A stretch of DNA of 64,000 nucleotides from Ceratotherium simum simum (lineage: Eukaryota > Chordata > Mammalia > Perissodactyla > Rhinocerotidae). The notes below the pieces were generated by a model, which made no database searches, was not told where the DNA came from, and was given only the letters and a program-made list of their open reading frames with translations. The stretch covers positions 1,919,786 to 1,983,785 of the forward strand of contig NW_004454265.1 of NCBI RefSeq assembly GCF_000283155.1. Reading direction: 5' to 3'. The translations under genes were made by a program, and so were the position numbers. This document shows, in pieces, positions 43,870 to 55,245 of this stretch. The stretch's first letter is position 1; each line of letters starts with the position of its first letter.

Positions 43870-45380
43870 TATGATAGAGTAGGTTCACTTCACCTATTGT
43901 TCCCACTGATTACAACTAAACCTTCTGGACAAAGTGCTAACAGAAGCCACTTTACAGCTTGGAAACAATAGCAGGTGGATTGGGGAGGCTAGTCAAAGCT
44001 TGAATACTGACCCATATGCGCTGAGTTGCCCATTTTTATTTCCTCTTTGTTGTCCCAGATTAGACCTAGGGAAGTTTCCTTGACAGAATTGTGCAGTGGG
44101 CAGGGGCAGCAAAAACTCTTAGAGAAACCTCGTATTTCTGGCTAGAAGAAGGAAAAAGGAGACCTGTGAGCCAGAGACTGTAGGGAGAATCCTTGTTTTT
44201 TAAATTTTTTTCCCTTTTGTCTCTGCTGGCCATGCCCTGCAGGCAGCCCCAAATGTAGACTGTAGAATCCCTGTTATTTTTTCTTCCTCTTTTCTCTCAC
44301 TGCTTTGTTTGCCTCAAGAGACATTCTGTTCATGTAGAACTACGTGGTGGCAGCACAGGCAGCTAAAACTCCAGGAAAAACCTCATCTTTTTTTCCAGAG
44401 GACTGGGAAAAAGGAGCTCCTGGGAGCTGGAGAGTATGGGGGTAATCCCAGAAAGGAGAGAAATGGAGAAAGAGATCCTCGTGTTCTCTGTTTGACTGGC
44501 AGGAGGCCTGGGCTCACCTCTGAGCTGCACATGTGTAGACAGACTCAAAGCAGCATAACAAAAACTTTGGAAACTGAACTAACATTGGAACCACAACTTA
44601 CAGAAAGTGAGGCAGGACTTTTGATCTAAATCTAACCAGGCTAGTTGCCTGCTAAAACAAACAACAAACTAAACATTCTACAGAGGATTTTAACATGACC
44701 CGGAGTCTTGCAACATAAAATTCAAAATGTCCAGGATACAAGCCAAAAGTACTCAGCATGCAAAAAACCAGAAGAATGTGACCAGTATTTAAGGGAAAAG
44801 ACAACTAATAGATGCCAACTCCAAAATGTATCAGATGTTGGAATTAAAGTTAGATGAAGACTTTAAAACAGCTATTATAACTATGCACATGAGGTAAATG
44901 TAAACCCTTTTGAAATGAATAGAAAGTTAGAACTTCTCAGCAGAGTCAAACTACAAAAGAGAGCCAAATAGAAATTTTAGAACTGAAAAATACAATATCT
45001 GAAATAAGAAAAAATACTGAATGAGCTCAATATTAGAATAGAAATGACAAGGAAAAGAGTCAATGAACTTAAAGGTAGATAAACAGAAATAATCTAGTCT
45101 GAAAAATAATGAGAAAAAAATATTAAAAAACAATGAAAACTTAGGAATGTGTGGAACAATAACAAAATATCCAGCATGCATGTAATTACAGTTCCAGAAT
45201 GAGAAAAGAAAGAGAATCTGATAGAAAATATATTTCAAGAATTAATGGCCAAAATTTTCCCAAATTTGGTAAAAGCCTCACATTTTTAGAATTAAGAGGG
45301 TGAGTGAATCCCAAATATGATAAACTCAAAGAAAACCATGCCTAGACATATCTTAATGAAACAGCTAAAACACATTGAAG
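43870..45380 (+). mobile_element. L1/HAL1-like 5' region (5'UTR and ORF1), sense
   Basis: Sense-strand sequence resembling the 5'UTR and ORF1 of old L1 or HAL1 elements: 'ctaaaccttctggacaaagt' near 43,917, then A-rich ORF1-like sequence with 'gaactgaaaaatacaatatc', 'agagtcaatgaacttaaagg', 'aattaatggccaaaattttc' and 'gaaaaccatgcctagaca'. No long ORF1 frame survives. The 106-residue frame at 44,309-44,629 lies in the 5'UTR-like part and is not recognisable. It is one of only two + strand L1-type copies here. Confidence 0.65.
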
Positions 45381-46030
45381 AATTGTTTTAACTGTTCATG
45401 ATGTTACTGTTGAATGAAATATTTATCTTTTTGATAAAGTATATATTGTACTTTGCCACTCAAATATACATTAATATATTTCCTATTGTGCTTACCTCAG
45501 AAAAATAAGAAATGAGGAAAGCAGTGTTTCTTTTCTTGTGCAATCATGAAGATAATTTTTTAAAGAACAACTTTTGCATGTTGTGTTGAGTGAGACATTA
45601 AAGGAAAAGAAATATGTTAGCAGTACCTTTCTCCTCCAGACTTATTCAGAGTTTGCTTGGTAGTTGGTTGATTTAGTTGACCACTCTAGGTTAAAAAGGT
45701 TAGTTAGCATATGTTTATTCACATTTTAACCCAGAGAATGTGTTTTTGAGCCATTTGAAAAGTTGCTAAAATTAAACACAGTTCTTCACAGGTCATCATC
45801 TTTTAGAATGTTTATTTCATTTTTTTATATTAGAAATGATTATTAGTTTTTATTTGAAATTCATTGTTAATTATGTTAACACTTTGAGCTTAACATTTAA
45901 ATATGTATGATTGATGGGGCTGGAGCATATGGATCATTTGCTCATAACTCAGTCTTTCAACATCTATTGAATTTTTCTAGCTGTGCAGAATCTGATGCTT
46001 TAACAAAGTAGGTGCATGCTTTGCACTGAA
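45381..46030. other. Single-copy AT-rich stretch, no gene seen
   Basis: No gene or named repeat recognised between the L1/HAL1-like piece and two EREs. Confidence 0.45.
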
Positions 46031-46077
46031 TGTTAATTTGAAATATTTATTTACTTATTTATTTTTTATTTATTTAT

Positions 46078-46313
46078 TTTTTTGTGAGGAAGATCGGCCG
46101 TGAGCTAACATCCATGCCAATCCTCCTTTTTTTTTTTTTTTTTGCTGAGGAAGACTGGCCTTGGGCTACCATCTGTGCCCATCTTCCTCCACTTTATATG
46201 GGACACCACCACAGCATGGCCTGACAAGTGGTGCGTCGGTGCGCGCCTGGGATCTGAACCCAGGCCACCAGCAGTGGAGCACACGCACTTAACTGCTACA
46301 CCATGGGGCCAGC
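46078..46313 (-). mobile_element. ERE SINE, body-II type, antisense (first of a pair)
   Basis: Antisense ERE after (ttta)n, with two body-II units, 'ccaccacagcatggcctgac' and a head ending ggggccagcccc. The flanks are tgaaatatttattta and tgaaatgctatttattta, an imperfect TSD within TTTA-rich sequence. A second ERE follows 20 bp later. Confidence 0.92.
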
Positions 46314-46333
46314 CCCTGAAATGCTATTTATTT

Positions 46334-46585
46334 ATTTATTTATTTATTTTGTGAGGAAGATCGGCCCTGAGCTAACATCTGCCAATCCTCCTCTAGTTTT
46401 TTTGCTGAGGAAGACTGGCCCTGGGCTAATATCCGTGGCCATCTTCCTCCACTTTATATGGGATGCCGCCACAGCATGGCTTGACAAGTGGTGTGTCGGT
46501 GCGTGCCTGGGATCCGAACCCGCGAACCCCGGGCCGCTGCAGCGGAGCGTGCGCACTTAACCGCTTGCGCCACTGGGCCGGCCCC
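46334..46585 (-). mobile_element. ERE SINE, body-II type, antisense (second of a pair)
   Basis: Antisense ERE with body-II units and a CpG-rich head (gcgaaccccgggccgctgc) ending gggccggcccc. The TSD atgctatttattt at 46,321-46,333 and atgatatttattt at 46,586-46,598 matches 12 of 13. Its better kept CpGs suggest that it is the younger of the pair. Confidence 0.93.
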
Positions 46586-46669
46586 ATGATATTTATTTTT
46601 AATAAAAGCACAATTATTTGTTACCAGTATCCAAATCCTACTGACATTTTAAGGTTAACCTGAAATTTT

Positions 46670-46768
46670 ATATTCTCTGTGAAGCCTTCCCTGTCCATCT
46701 TGCTTGCTTCCTACTCAGATTTTATACATACACACATAAATATGTATATATATATCACTGAATATACA
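46670..46768. repeat. L2-like scrap and TA/TG simple sequence
   Basis: 'gtgaagccttccctgtccat' recalls an L2 segment. It is followed by alternating ca/ta sequence at 46,727-46,756. Confidence 0.35.
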
Positions 46769-46769
46769 T

Positions 46770-47370
46770 TAAGAATTAACCAGGAAAGTTAAACATAAAT
46801 TTACCATGTGAACCAGCAATACTATTCTTAGGGATCTACCCAAAGGAAATGAGAACATATGTCCACACACAGACTTGCACATGAATGTTTTCAGCAGCAT
46901 TATTTGTAGTAGCCCAAAGGTGAATACAACCCAAATGCCCACCAACTGATGAATGGATAAAAATGTGGTATATCCATACAATGGAATATTATTCAGCAAT
47001 AAATTGGTACAAGCTTCTGATACGTGCTATGACTTGGGTGGACTTCAAAAACATTATGCTAAGTAAAAGAAACCGGATAGAAGAGATCACATACTATATG
47101 ATTCCATTTATGTGACATGTCTAGAAAAGATAAATCTGTAAAGACAGAAAATAGATTAGTGATTGCCTAAGGTAGGGTAGGGGGTGGAGATTAATAGTAA
47201 ATGAGTATGAGGGACTTTTGGGGTGATGAAAATGTTCTAAAGCTGATTTATGATGGTTGCACAACTTGATAAGTTTACTAAAAAGTGATTGAATTGTATA
47301 CATAAAATGGGTGAATTTTATAATATGGCAAATATGTCTCAGTAAAGTTATTAAAAAAGAAAAAAAAAAA
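46770..47370 (+). mobile_element. Old L1 3' end, sense
   Basis: Sense L1 3' terminus: 'gtgaaccagcaatactattc', 'gaacatatgtccacacacag', 'gtagcccaaaggtgaataca', 'tatccatacaatggaatatt', 'acattatgctaagtaaaag' and, near the end, 'ctcagtaaagttattaaaaa' plus A-tail. This is the order of an L1MB-L1ME type 3' end on the + strand. Confidence 0.85.
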
Positions 47371-47384
47371 CCCAAGCGTGTAGA

Positions 47385-47485
47385 TAGTATATTTTATCTC
47401 ACTATTGGCATTGTAGCCATGTCAAGACATAGTTTAATGCTTGGCATTTTGATAGGTGCTTAATGAAGGGTTGATTGAATTTTTA
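47385..47485 (+). repeat. L2-like 3' end scrap
   Basis: 'taatgcttggcattttgata' and 'ggtgcttaatgaagggttga' recall the L2 3' end ('tagtaggcgctcaataaatatttg' type). Confidence 0.45.
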
Positions 47486-48593
47486 ATTAGTTGAGCTTTC
47501 AAAATTAAACTGAGTCTAGTAGCTAGGAAAATATTCCAGAAAGATGGGTCCCAAACCAATAAATAAGATAGATAAAGTTTATTTATTTACTTAAAGCTTT
47601 TTATTCTTGTCAGATAATGGATAAAAATGCAGAAGTCGTAAGTAATTCACTCAATGGATTATCACAAAAAGAATATATCTGCTTATAAACACCACTGAGG
47701 TCAAGAAACAGAACATTAAGAATACCCTTGGATCCCTGCTCACACTCCCTCACAATTATTATTCTCTTTCAGTTCCTCAGATATGCAGATTATAGTCAAA
47801 GATAGTCACTATTCTGACTTCTAAATCCATAGATTAGTTTTGCCTGTTTTTGAACTTTGTATAAATGGACTCATTCAATGTGTAATCTTTTATATCTGGC
47901 TTCTTTTTGCTGAGCACTGTTTATGAGATTCATTTATGTTGTTTCATGTAGCTGTAGTTCATTATTGTACATTATTCCATAATATAAATATACCACAGTT
48001 TATCTACTTTACTGATGATGGGCAGTTGGGTTGTTTCCAATTTTGATGTTACAACGAATGGTACTAAAAACATTTTTCTACGTGTCTTGTTTACCTATGT
48101 GCATCCCTTTCTTTTGTGTATATCTTCGGAGTAAAATTGCTGAGTCATAGAATATGCGTATGTTCAACTTAATGCCAAACTGTTTTCTACTCATTTAAAT
48201 TCCCACTAGTGGTGCATGAGAGTTCTCTGTGCTCCACATCCCTACCAGCATTTGATATTATCAGTTATGTTAACTTAACCATTTTGATGGATATGTAGTA
48301 GTATCTCTTTGGGTTTTAATTTTATTCCCCTGTTGACTAATGAATTTGAGCACCTTTTTATGCATTTATTGGCCATTTGGATATTCTCTTTTATGAAGTG
48401 CCTGTTTAAATCTCTTGTCTGTTTTTTATATGATTTGTAGCAGTTTGAAGTGTTTTTTTGCTTTTTTAAAAATATATTCTGGTTATAAGCCCTTTGTCTG
48501 TTAATGTGTATTTCAAGTATCTTCTTCAACCCTCTGGCTTGTCTTTTTACTCTGATAATGGTGTCTTTTGCTGTTGAGGACTTCCTAATTTTT

Positions 48594-48834
48594 TTTTTTT
48601 TTTTGCTGAGGAAAATTTGCCCTGAGCTAACATCTGTTGCCAATCTTCCTCTTTTTGCTTGAGGAAGATTCACCCTGAGCTAACATCTATGCCAGTCTTC
48701 CTCTATTTTGTACGTGGGTCGCCATTGCAGCATGGCTGCTGAGGAGTACTGTAGGTCTGCAGCTGGGAACCGAACCCTGGGCACTGAAGTGGAGCGTGCC
48801 AAACTTAACCACCAGGCTATGGGGCCAGCCCCTG
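48594..48834 (-). mobile_element. ERE SINE variant, antisense
   Basis: Antisense ERE of the older 'ttttgtacgtgggtcgccattgcagcatgg' type (positions 48,705-48,735) with two body-II units. The TSD ggacttcctaatttt at 48,578-48,592 and ggacttcttaatttt at 48,835-48,849 matches 14 of 15. Confidence 0.9.
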
Positions 48835-49014
48835 GGACTTCTTAATTTTAATGTAGCCTTTCCTTCGTCGTTAGTGTTTTTTGTGCCTTTTTAAAGAAAT
48901 TGTTGCTCACCACAACATCATGAAGAAAATCTCTTAGAAACTATTGTTTAGCATTTAAGTCTGGAATTTATTTTTATGTGTAGAATATATGGTGTGAAGT
49001 ATTTTGTTTTTGTT

Positions 49015-49278
49015 TTTTTCTTTGCAGGGAAGGATTTACCCTGAGCTAACACCTGTTGCCAATCTTCCTCCTTTTTTTTTTTTTTTTTCTCCCCAAAGCC
49101 TCCCAGTACCTGGTTGTATTATTCTAGTTGTATGTCCTTCTAGTTCTTTTGTGTGAGCCACCGCCACAGCATGGCAACTGACAGACGAGTTGTGTGGGTC
49201 TGCGACCGGGAAACGAACCCCGGGAACTGAAGCGGTGAGAGCGCCGAACTTGAACCACTAGACCATCAGGGCTGGCCC
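49015..49278 (-). mobile_element. Older composite ERE variant, antisense
   Basis: Same layout as the copy at 42.7 kb: one body-II unit ('gatttaccctgagctaacac'), T-run, 'ctccccaaagcctcccagta', 'ttttgtgtgagccaccgcca' and 'catggcaactgacagacgag', with a head ending agggctggccc. An approximate TSD, ttgtttttgttttttt / ttgtttttgctttctt, flanks it. Confidence 0.87.
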
Positions 49279-50924
49279 TTGTTTTTGCTTTCTTAATGGT
49301 CATCCAGTTGACCCAGTACTACTTTTTGAAAAGACTTTCCTTTTTTCACTGCTCTTTAAGGCTATTGTCCTAATCAAGTGGCCATATATGCATGGGTCAT
49401 GAATTCTCTATTCTCTTCCATTGATCTATTTATCTGTCCTTACACTAATGCTACACTCTCTTAATTCCTGTTGCTTAAATTGTCTTAATATCAGATAAAT
49501 TTTTCTACCTAGGTCTTTTTCCGTAGAGTATGTTGGCTAATTTTGACTGTTTATATGACCATGTAATTTTTAGAATCATCTTGCCTATTTCTAAAAAAAC
49601 GAAAATACTGGGATTTTGATTGGGATTTTATTGATTCTCTAAATCAATATGGAGAGAATTGACTTCAGATTTTTTATTTTTGTGTCCGGAGTTTGTTTGT
49701 TTAAGTTTTCAAATTTATTCACAGGAATTGTTTTTAACACCTTCTTATCTTTTTGACATTGTGGACTGTTGTGATGATCCCTTTTCCATTCCTGGTAGTA
49801 GTTATTTGAGGCTTGTCTCTATTTTTCTTGATCAGTCTCACTAAGGCATCATCAATTTGTAACCTGTTTTCAAAGTATTAACTTTTGGTTTTACTGACCT
49901 TTCTCTTGTTTATTTTCTAATCATTAATTTTTACATGAATTATTATTTTCTTCCTATCTTCTTTGGGTTTAAAATGCAGTTCATTTTTTAATGAATTCTT
50001 GAGATGGATGCCTAAACACATTGCTCTCTCAAAGCTGCATCCTTGGAAACAGTGGGCAGAATGTCCATTCCAAGGACAGGGGTGAGGACCCTACAATTGC
50101 CCAGGTCCAGCTCACAGATCAACTGGTAATCACGCTGGTTTTTCAGTCCTTTTTTCCTAATATATCCATTTAAGGCTATACGTTTTTCTCTAAGCACAAC
50201 TTGAACTGTATCTCATAATTTTATGTGGTATTAACATTATCATTAAATTAAGCATATTTTCTGATCTCCATTGTGATATCTTCTTTGACCCATGAGTTAT
50301 TTAGAAGTGCATTTTGAAATTTCCAAAGATAAAGCGTTTTTTTCCCTAGTGTTATCTTTGTTATTGTTTTCTAGCATAATTTTATTTTGCTCCTTTGCTC
50401 GGAGAACATATTCCAAACACTTTCAGTCCTTTAACATTTGTTGAGAGTGCTGCGTGGTCCAGCATATGGCCAGTTTTTGCAAATGTTGTGTATGTATCTT
50501 AAAAGAATGTGTATATTTTCAATTATCAGTAGAATTGTTGTCTGTATACTAATTAGATCAAATTTGTTAATCTTGTCTAAATATTCTACTGCCTTACTGA
50601 TCTTTTTGTCTGCTTGTTCTCAGTTATTGAGAATTGTGTGTTAAAATTTTTCCTTGCTTTAATTAATGAATCTTGAGGCAGTATTACTGTGCATGCCTCC
50701 AAATATGGAATTGTAATTCTCTTGAGCTTTTCATCATTATAAAATGGACGTCTTCTGCTGTAGTAAATGCTTTTGGTCTTAAAATCTAGTTTGTCTGATG
50801 TAAATATTTTGGTTAGTCTTTGCCTAGTAGATCGTTTCCAATCCTTATCCTATCAAACTTCCCCTTGTGTTATATATATGTTTCTTGCAAGCAACATTTT
50901 ATTTTATTTTGCTTTGCTGCTTTT

Positions 50925-51170
50925 TTTTGTGTGTGTGAGGAAGATCAGCTCTGAGCTAACATCTATTGCCAATCCTCCTCCTTCTTTTTCCCCCCCAAAG
51001 CCCCAGTAGATAGTAGCATGTCATAGCTGCACATCCTTCTGGTTGCTATATGTGGGACGCGGCCTCAGCATGGCCGGAGAAGCGGTGCATTGGTGCGCGC
51101 CCGGGATCCGAACCCCGGGCCGCCAGGAGCGGAGCGCGCGCACTTAACCACTAAGCCACGGGGCCGGCCC
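50925..51170 (-). mobile_element. Composite ERE, CpG-rich, antisense
   Basis: Antisense ERE with one body-II unit (gaggaagatcagctctgagc), then ccccaaagccccagtagata and a CpG-rich head (gcgcgcccgggatccgaacc; gcggagcgcgcgcac) ending ggggccggccc. The TSD ttgctttgctgcttt at 50,909-50,923 and ttgctttgcttcttt at 51,171-51,185 matches 14 of 15. It is the best kept CpG cluster in the window and probably a young copy. Confidence 0.94.
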
Positions 51171-51824
51171 TTGCTTTGCTTCTTTCATTGCTTGGTTTTT
51201 AATCGGAGTATTAGCCCTTTATCTGTGATAAATTTGCAAATATTTTTTCCCAGTTTGAGTCAAATTTAGCAATCTCGTACCTGGAATTTTGGTGAGAGTC
51301 AAAGAGCCTTTTCCTATACCCAGGTTATAGGAGAATTCACCCATGTGCTCTTCTAGTACTTTCTAGAGTTCTATTTTTACATTTAGATCTCTGATCCATT
51401 TGTATATGGTGTGGCAGATAGATCTAATTTTAGTTTCTTCCAAATAATTATGTAGTTACCCCTAAACTATTTGTTTAAAAGACTGTCGTTATCCCAGTGA
51501 TATCACCTTTATCATATACTAGATTTTTGTATGTAGTTGGGTATATTTCTGGACTTTCTGGTCTATTCTTTTTGTTTGTCTGTCTAGTCATGTGCCAGTA
51601 TAAATCTGTTCCAATTACAGAGGCTTTGTAACATGTTTTAATATCTGGTAGGGCTTTTCCCCCTTGAGAGTTCTTTGCTTTTTACTGTTTTCCTAGCTGT
51701 TCTTAGATGTTTATTTTTCCATATGAAATTTAGGGTCAACTTTTCTAGCTGTATAGAAGTGCTCATTGGAATTTTTATTGAGATTGCATTAAATTTGTAA
51801 ATTAATTTAAGAACTGACATCTTG

Positions 51825-52062
51825 GGGCTGGGCTGGTGGTGTAGCAATTAGGTTCATGTGCTCTACTTCGGCAGGCCGGGGTTCACAGGTTCGGATTCTG
51901 GGTGCAGACCTACGCACCGCTTGTCAAGCCATGCTGTGCGTCCCACATAAAGTAGAGGAAGATGGGCATGGATGTTAGCCCAGGGCTAATCTTCCTCAAC
52001 AAAAAGAGGAGGCTTGGCAACGGATGTTAGCTCAGGGCTAATCTTCCTCACACACACACAAA
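51825..52062 (+). mobile_element. ERE SINE, body-II type, sense, perfect 16-bp TSD
   Basis: Sense ERE: head ggggctgggctggtggtgtag, 'ggttcacaggttcggattct', 'cccacataaagtagaggaag', two body-II units and a (ca)n-type tail instead of poly-A. The TSD aagaactgacatcttg is perfect at 51,809-51,824 and 52,063-52,078. Confidence 0.95.
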
Positions 52063-52307
52063 AAGAACTGACATCTTGATGAAATTGAGACAGCCTAACT
52101 AGTGACAAGGAATGTCTTTCCATTCGTTCTAGTTTACTTATGTGTGTTTCAGGAGTGCTTTACAGTTTTTGTTTTTTTAAATTAGATTTTGAACATTTTG
52201 TTTCTGTTTATTCCTAAATATTTAATTTCTAAATATGCAAATAGAGTTTTAAAAAATTCATTATGTCTTCTTACTGGTTATTTGTGCATAACAATGCTGT
52301 TGATTTT

Positions 52308-52527
52308 GTTGTTGTTATTGTTGAGGAAGATTGACCCTGAGCTAACATCTATTGCCAACCTTCCTCTTTTTGCTTGAGGAAGATCGTCCCTGAGCTAACA
52401 TCCATGCCAATCTTCCTCTATTTTGTATGTGGGACGCTGCCACAGCATGGCTTGATGAGTCGTGTGTAGGTCCGCTCCTGGGATCCAAACTCGCGAACTT
52501 AACGGCTATGCCACCAGGCCAGACCTG
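52308..52527 (-). mobile_element. ERE SINE, antisense, 15-bp TSD
   Basis: Antisense ERE with a (ttg)n tail instead of poly-T, two body-II units and a head with an internal deletion ('ccaaactcgcgaacttaacg'), ending ggccagacc. The TSD aatgctgttgatttt is perfect at 52,293-52,307 and 52,528-52,542. Confidence 0.93.
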
Positions 52528-52794
52528 AATGCTGTTGATTTTTAAATGTTAATTTTATATCCTGTTACCTTGCTGACTTATTTTTGAGTTGAGCTGTTAC
52601 CTTGCTGAGTTCTTTTTGAAATTCTTTTTGAAAGATTTGAGCTAATTTTATATTTTTTCCCTAGGATTTTCCAAGTATAATACCTGCAAATAGAGGTAAT
52701 TTTGTTTTCACTTCTTATGCCTCTTATAGTTTTATCTAGTCAAATTGTGTTGGCTGGTACTTCCAGAACAACGTGTCTATGTATTTTTTTTAAT

Positions 52795-54097
52795 TGAACA
52801 TTTGATTTTGAGATCATTGTGGATTCACATGCAGGTGTAAGAAATAATATAGAGATCCCGTGTACCCTTTTTCCAGTTTCCTCAATGATAATATCTTGTA
52901 AACCTGTAGTACAATATCACAAACAGAATATTGACATTGATACAGTCAAGATAGAGAACTGTTATATCACCACAAGAATCCCTCATGTTGCTCTGTTATA
53001 GCCACATCCACTTCCTTCTGTTTTGCTTGTACCCCCTTTTTAACCCATGGAAACCAATCTGTTTTTCTTTCTCATAATTTTTCTTATTTAAGAATGTTAT
53101 ATAGACGGGATTGGACAGTTTAGAACCTTTGGGATAGGCTTTTTTCACTCAGCATAATTCCCTGGAGATTTATCCAAGCTGTTGCATATATCAATCATTT
53201 GTTCTTTTTATTGCTAAGTAGTATTCCATTGTATGGATGTACCACCGTTTGTTTAAGTGTTCACTTGTTGAAGTATGTCTGGGTTATTTTCAGGTTTTGG
53301 CTATTATGAAAAAAGCTGCTATGATAATTTGTGTATAGGTTTTTGCATGAATGTAAGTTTTCATTTCTCTGGGATAAATGCCTCCAGGTACAATTGCTTG
53401 GTCATAGTAGTTGCATGTTTAGTTTTGTAAGAAACTGCCAAACTGTTTTCCAGAATGGCTGTATCATTTTACATTCCAACTAGTACTGTATGAGCCATCC
53501 AGTTTCTCTGGTATCCTCACCAGCATGTGATGTTGTTGCTATTTTTTATTGTAGCCATTCTGATAGGTGTATAGTGATATTTCATTATGGTTTTAATTTT
53601 CATTCCCTAATAACTAAAGATGTTGAACATCTTTTCATGTGCTTATTTGTTATCTGTACATCACCTTTGGTGATACTTCTGTTAATGTTTTTTGTTCATT
53701 TTCTAAGGGAATATGTTTTTAAACCAGTGAATTTTGAGTTTGTTTTATTTTACTATTGTGTTTTAAGAGTTTTTAAAAATATATTCTAGATGTTAGTCCT
53801 TTGTAAGATATGTGGTTTGCAATTCATTCTCTTCTCAGGGTCTTTCATAGAGCGAAAGTTTTAAATTTTGGTGAAATCCAGTTTATCAATTTTTTCCTTC
53901 TATGGATTGTGTTTTTAGTATCAAATCTTAAAACTCTTTGCCAACTACTAGATTCCAAAGCTTTTTCTCCTATATTTTCTTCCAAAAGTTTTTCATTTTA
54001 TGTTTTACTTTTAAGTGTGTGATCTACTTTGAGTTAATCTTTGTATAAGGTATGAGGTGTAGGTCAATGTTCATTTTTTTGCCATATGTATATTTTT
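52795..54097 (-). mobile_element. L1MB-like 3' part, antisense
   Basis: Antisense L1 3'UTR and C-terminal ORF2: 'gagatcattgtggattcaca', 'acttccttctgttttgcttg', 'ctaagtagtattccattgta', 'aaactgttttccagaatggc', 'gatgttgaacatcttttcat' and 'gttttaaattttggtgaaat'. It is 5'-truncated at about 54,097. The 99-residue + frame at 53,490-53,789 is the antisense shadow. Confidence 0.83.
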
Positions 54098-54155
54098 AGA
54101 AGCTCCTCAGGTGACTGATGAGTGGCCACAGTTGAGAATCATTGAACTAGATCAT
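54098..54155. repeat. hAT-type MER fragment, uncertain
   Basis: 'agaagctcctcaggtgactg' and 'ccacagttgagaatcattga' resemble the end of an old MER5/MER20-like element. Only about 55 bp. Confidence 0.35.
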
Positions 54156-54830
54156 CAGCTAAACCATTTCGGGTCTGGAAAGTTTATGAAATGCTTTTCT
54201 TAAACTGGGTTGAGGAGCACTAGATGTTAATTTGGGCTCTAAGGACAAAGGAGCAAAATGAATTGGTAAACGTGGCGTAGTAAGGATCCTTCTTGGAACT
54301 TCATAATATAGACTGGCTTAGAGTCAGAATTCTGGATACATGAGAGAAATTCCTATCATATTGGGGAAGTGTCTGTATTTGGGAGGGTGTGATGGCAGAG
54401 TGATCCCAGAGTTGAGAAAATGCTGCGAGTTAGGGCTTTTTGTGGACTGGATTACTTTCTCAATTCTTTGCATAAAATTGGGAATATACACGTTTGTGTT
54501 ATTGAAAATTAATGATAAAAAGAGTTCACTTTATTGAAATTTTCTTTATGAGTTTTTTTAGGTGTTATTATCATAATATGAGAGATACAAAACAATGTAA
54601 ATTTGAGTAGTTCATAGTGTTATTATAATTTATCTGTTAGTTATACATATGCCATTTTATTAGGAAGAAGAGAAAATGTCATTAATTTCTCATATTTATT
54701 AAGATAATTTAGACATGGAAAATAAATTAGATAAATGTTAAAGTGAATTTAAGGAGAAATATTAAATAATCATGGGAGATTAGATTAGAAGACGGCAAAA
54801 ATTGGGAAAGTAGTATATGAATTTATTTAT
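54156..54830. other. Single-copy AT-rich stretch, no gene seen
   Basis: No gene or repeat recognised. Confidence 0.45.
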
Positions 54831-54834
54831 TTAT

Positions 54835-55245
54835 TCCTTTTTAACACGTATTTGAATGTCTTCTACGTGACAGGCACAGTTTTAGGCACTTAGGCTAAGT
54901 CAGTTAATAAAAGAAATTGCCCTTGTAGAGCTTACATTCTAGCAAGGAGGATAGTCAATGAATAATGAATATAATAAATATGTAAATTATATAGTTGTTA
55001 GGTTTAATGCAATGGAAAAAAGAAAAATAGAATGAAGTGTGGGGCATCGGGAGTTGTGGAGGTTGGGGGAGAGGTCAGGTTTCAATATTTGACCGAGTGG
55101 AAATGATAAAGCCTAATGAAAAGATGACATTTGGACAGAGATTTGAAGGTAGGTGAGGGAGTCTGAGAAGTCTGGGGAACAGTGTTAAGACAGTCGGAAG
55201 AGCCAGTGCAAAGGCCATAAGGCAAGAAGGTGTCTGGTGTGTTTC
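54835..55245 (+). repeat. L2 LINE 3' region, sense
   Basis: 'gtgacaggcacagttttagg', 'cccttgtagagcttacattc', 'tagcaaggaggatagtcaat', 'gatgacatttggacagagat', 'ttgaaggtaggtgagggagt' and 'agtgcaaaggccataaggca' follow the L2 3' region in order over about 400 bp, the longest L2 piece here. Confidence 0.8.

Larger units (their letters stand above)
47565..50908 (-). mobile_element. Old L1 (L1ME-like), antisense, 3'UTR to endonuclease
   Basis: A long antisense L1: 3'UTR and C-terminal ORF2 (47,565-48,577), ORF2 middle (48,850-50,640) and the endonuclease region around 50,700-50,880 ('ttttggtcttaaaatctagt', 'ttgtctgatgtaaatatttt'). EREs interrupt it at 48.6, 49.0 and 50.9 kb. Heavy decay leaves no ORF2 frame of note. 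The minus-strand 132-residue frame at 48,275-48,673 reads through ORF2 into ERE sequence. Confidence 0.8.
51186..52790 (-). mobile_element. Second old L1 ORF2 fragment, antisense
   Basis: Antisense ORF2 C-terminal half: 'agccctttatctgtgataaa', 'ttacatttagatctctgatc', 'catgtgccagtataaatctg' and 'gagattgcattaaatttg' (51,780). It starts again from a C-terminal position after the endonuclease part of the previous copy, so it is a separate L1. EREs lie at 51.8 and 52.3 kb. Confidence 0.75.

Noticed and set aside
48275..48673. 132-residue minus-strand open frame
   Set aside because: It starts in ERE body sequence and runs into L1 ORF2 remnant, so it is a chimeric repeat frame and not a host gene.
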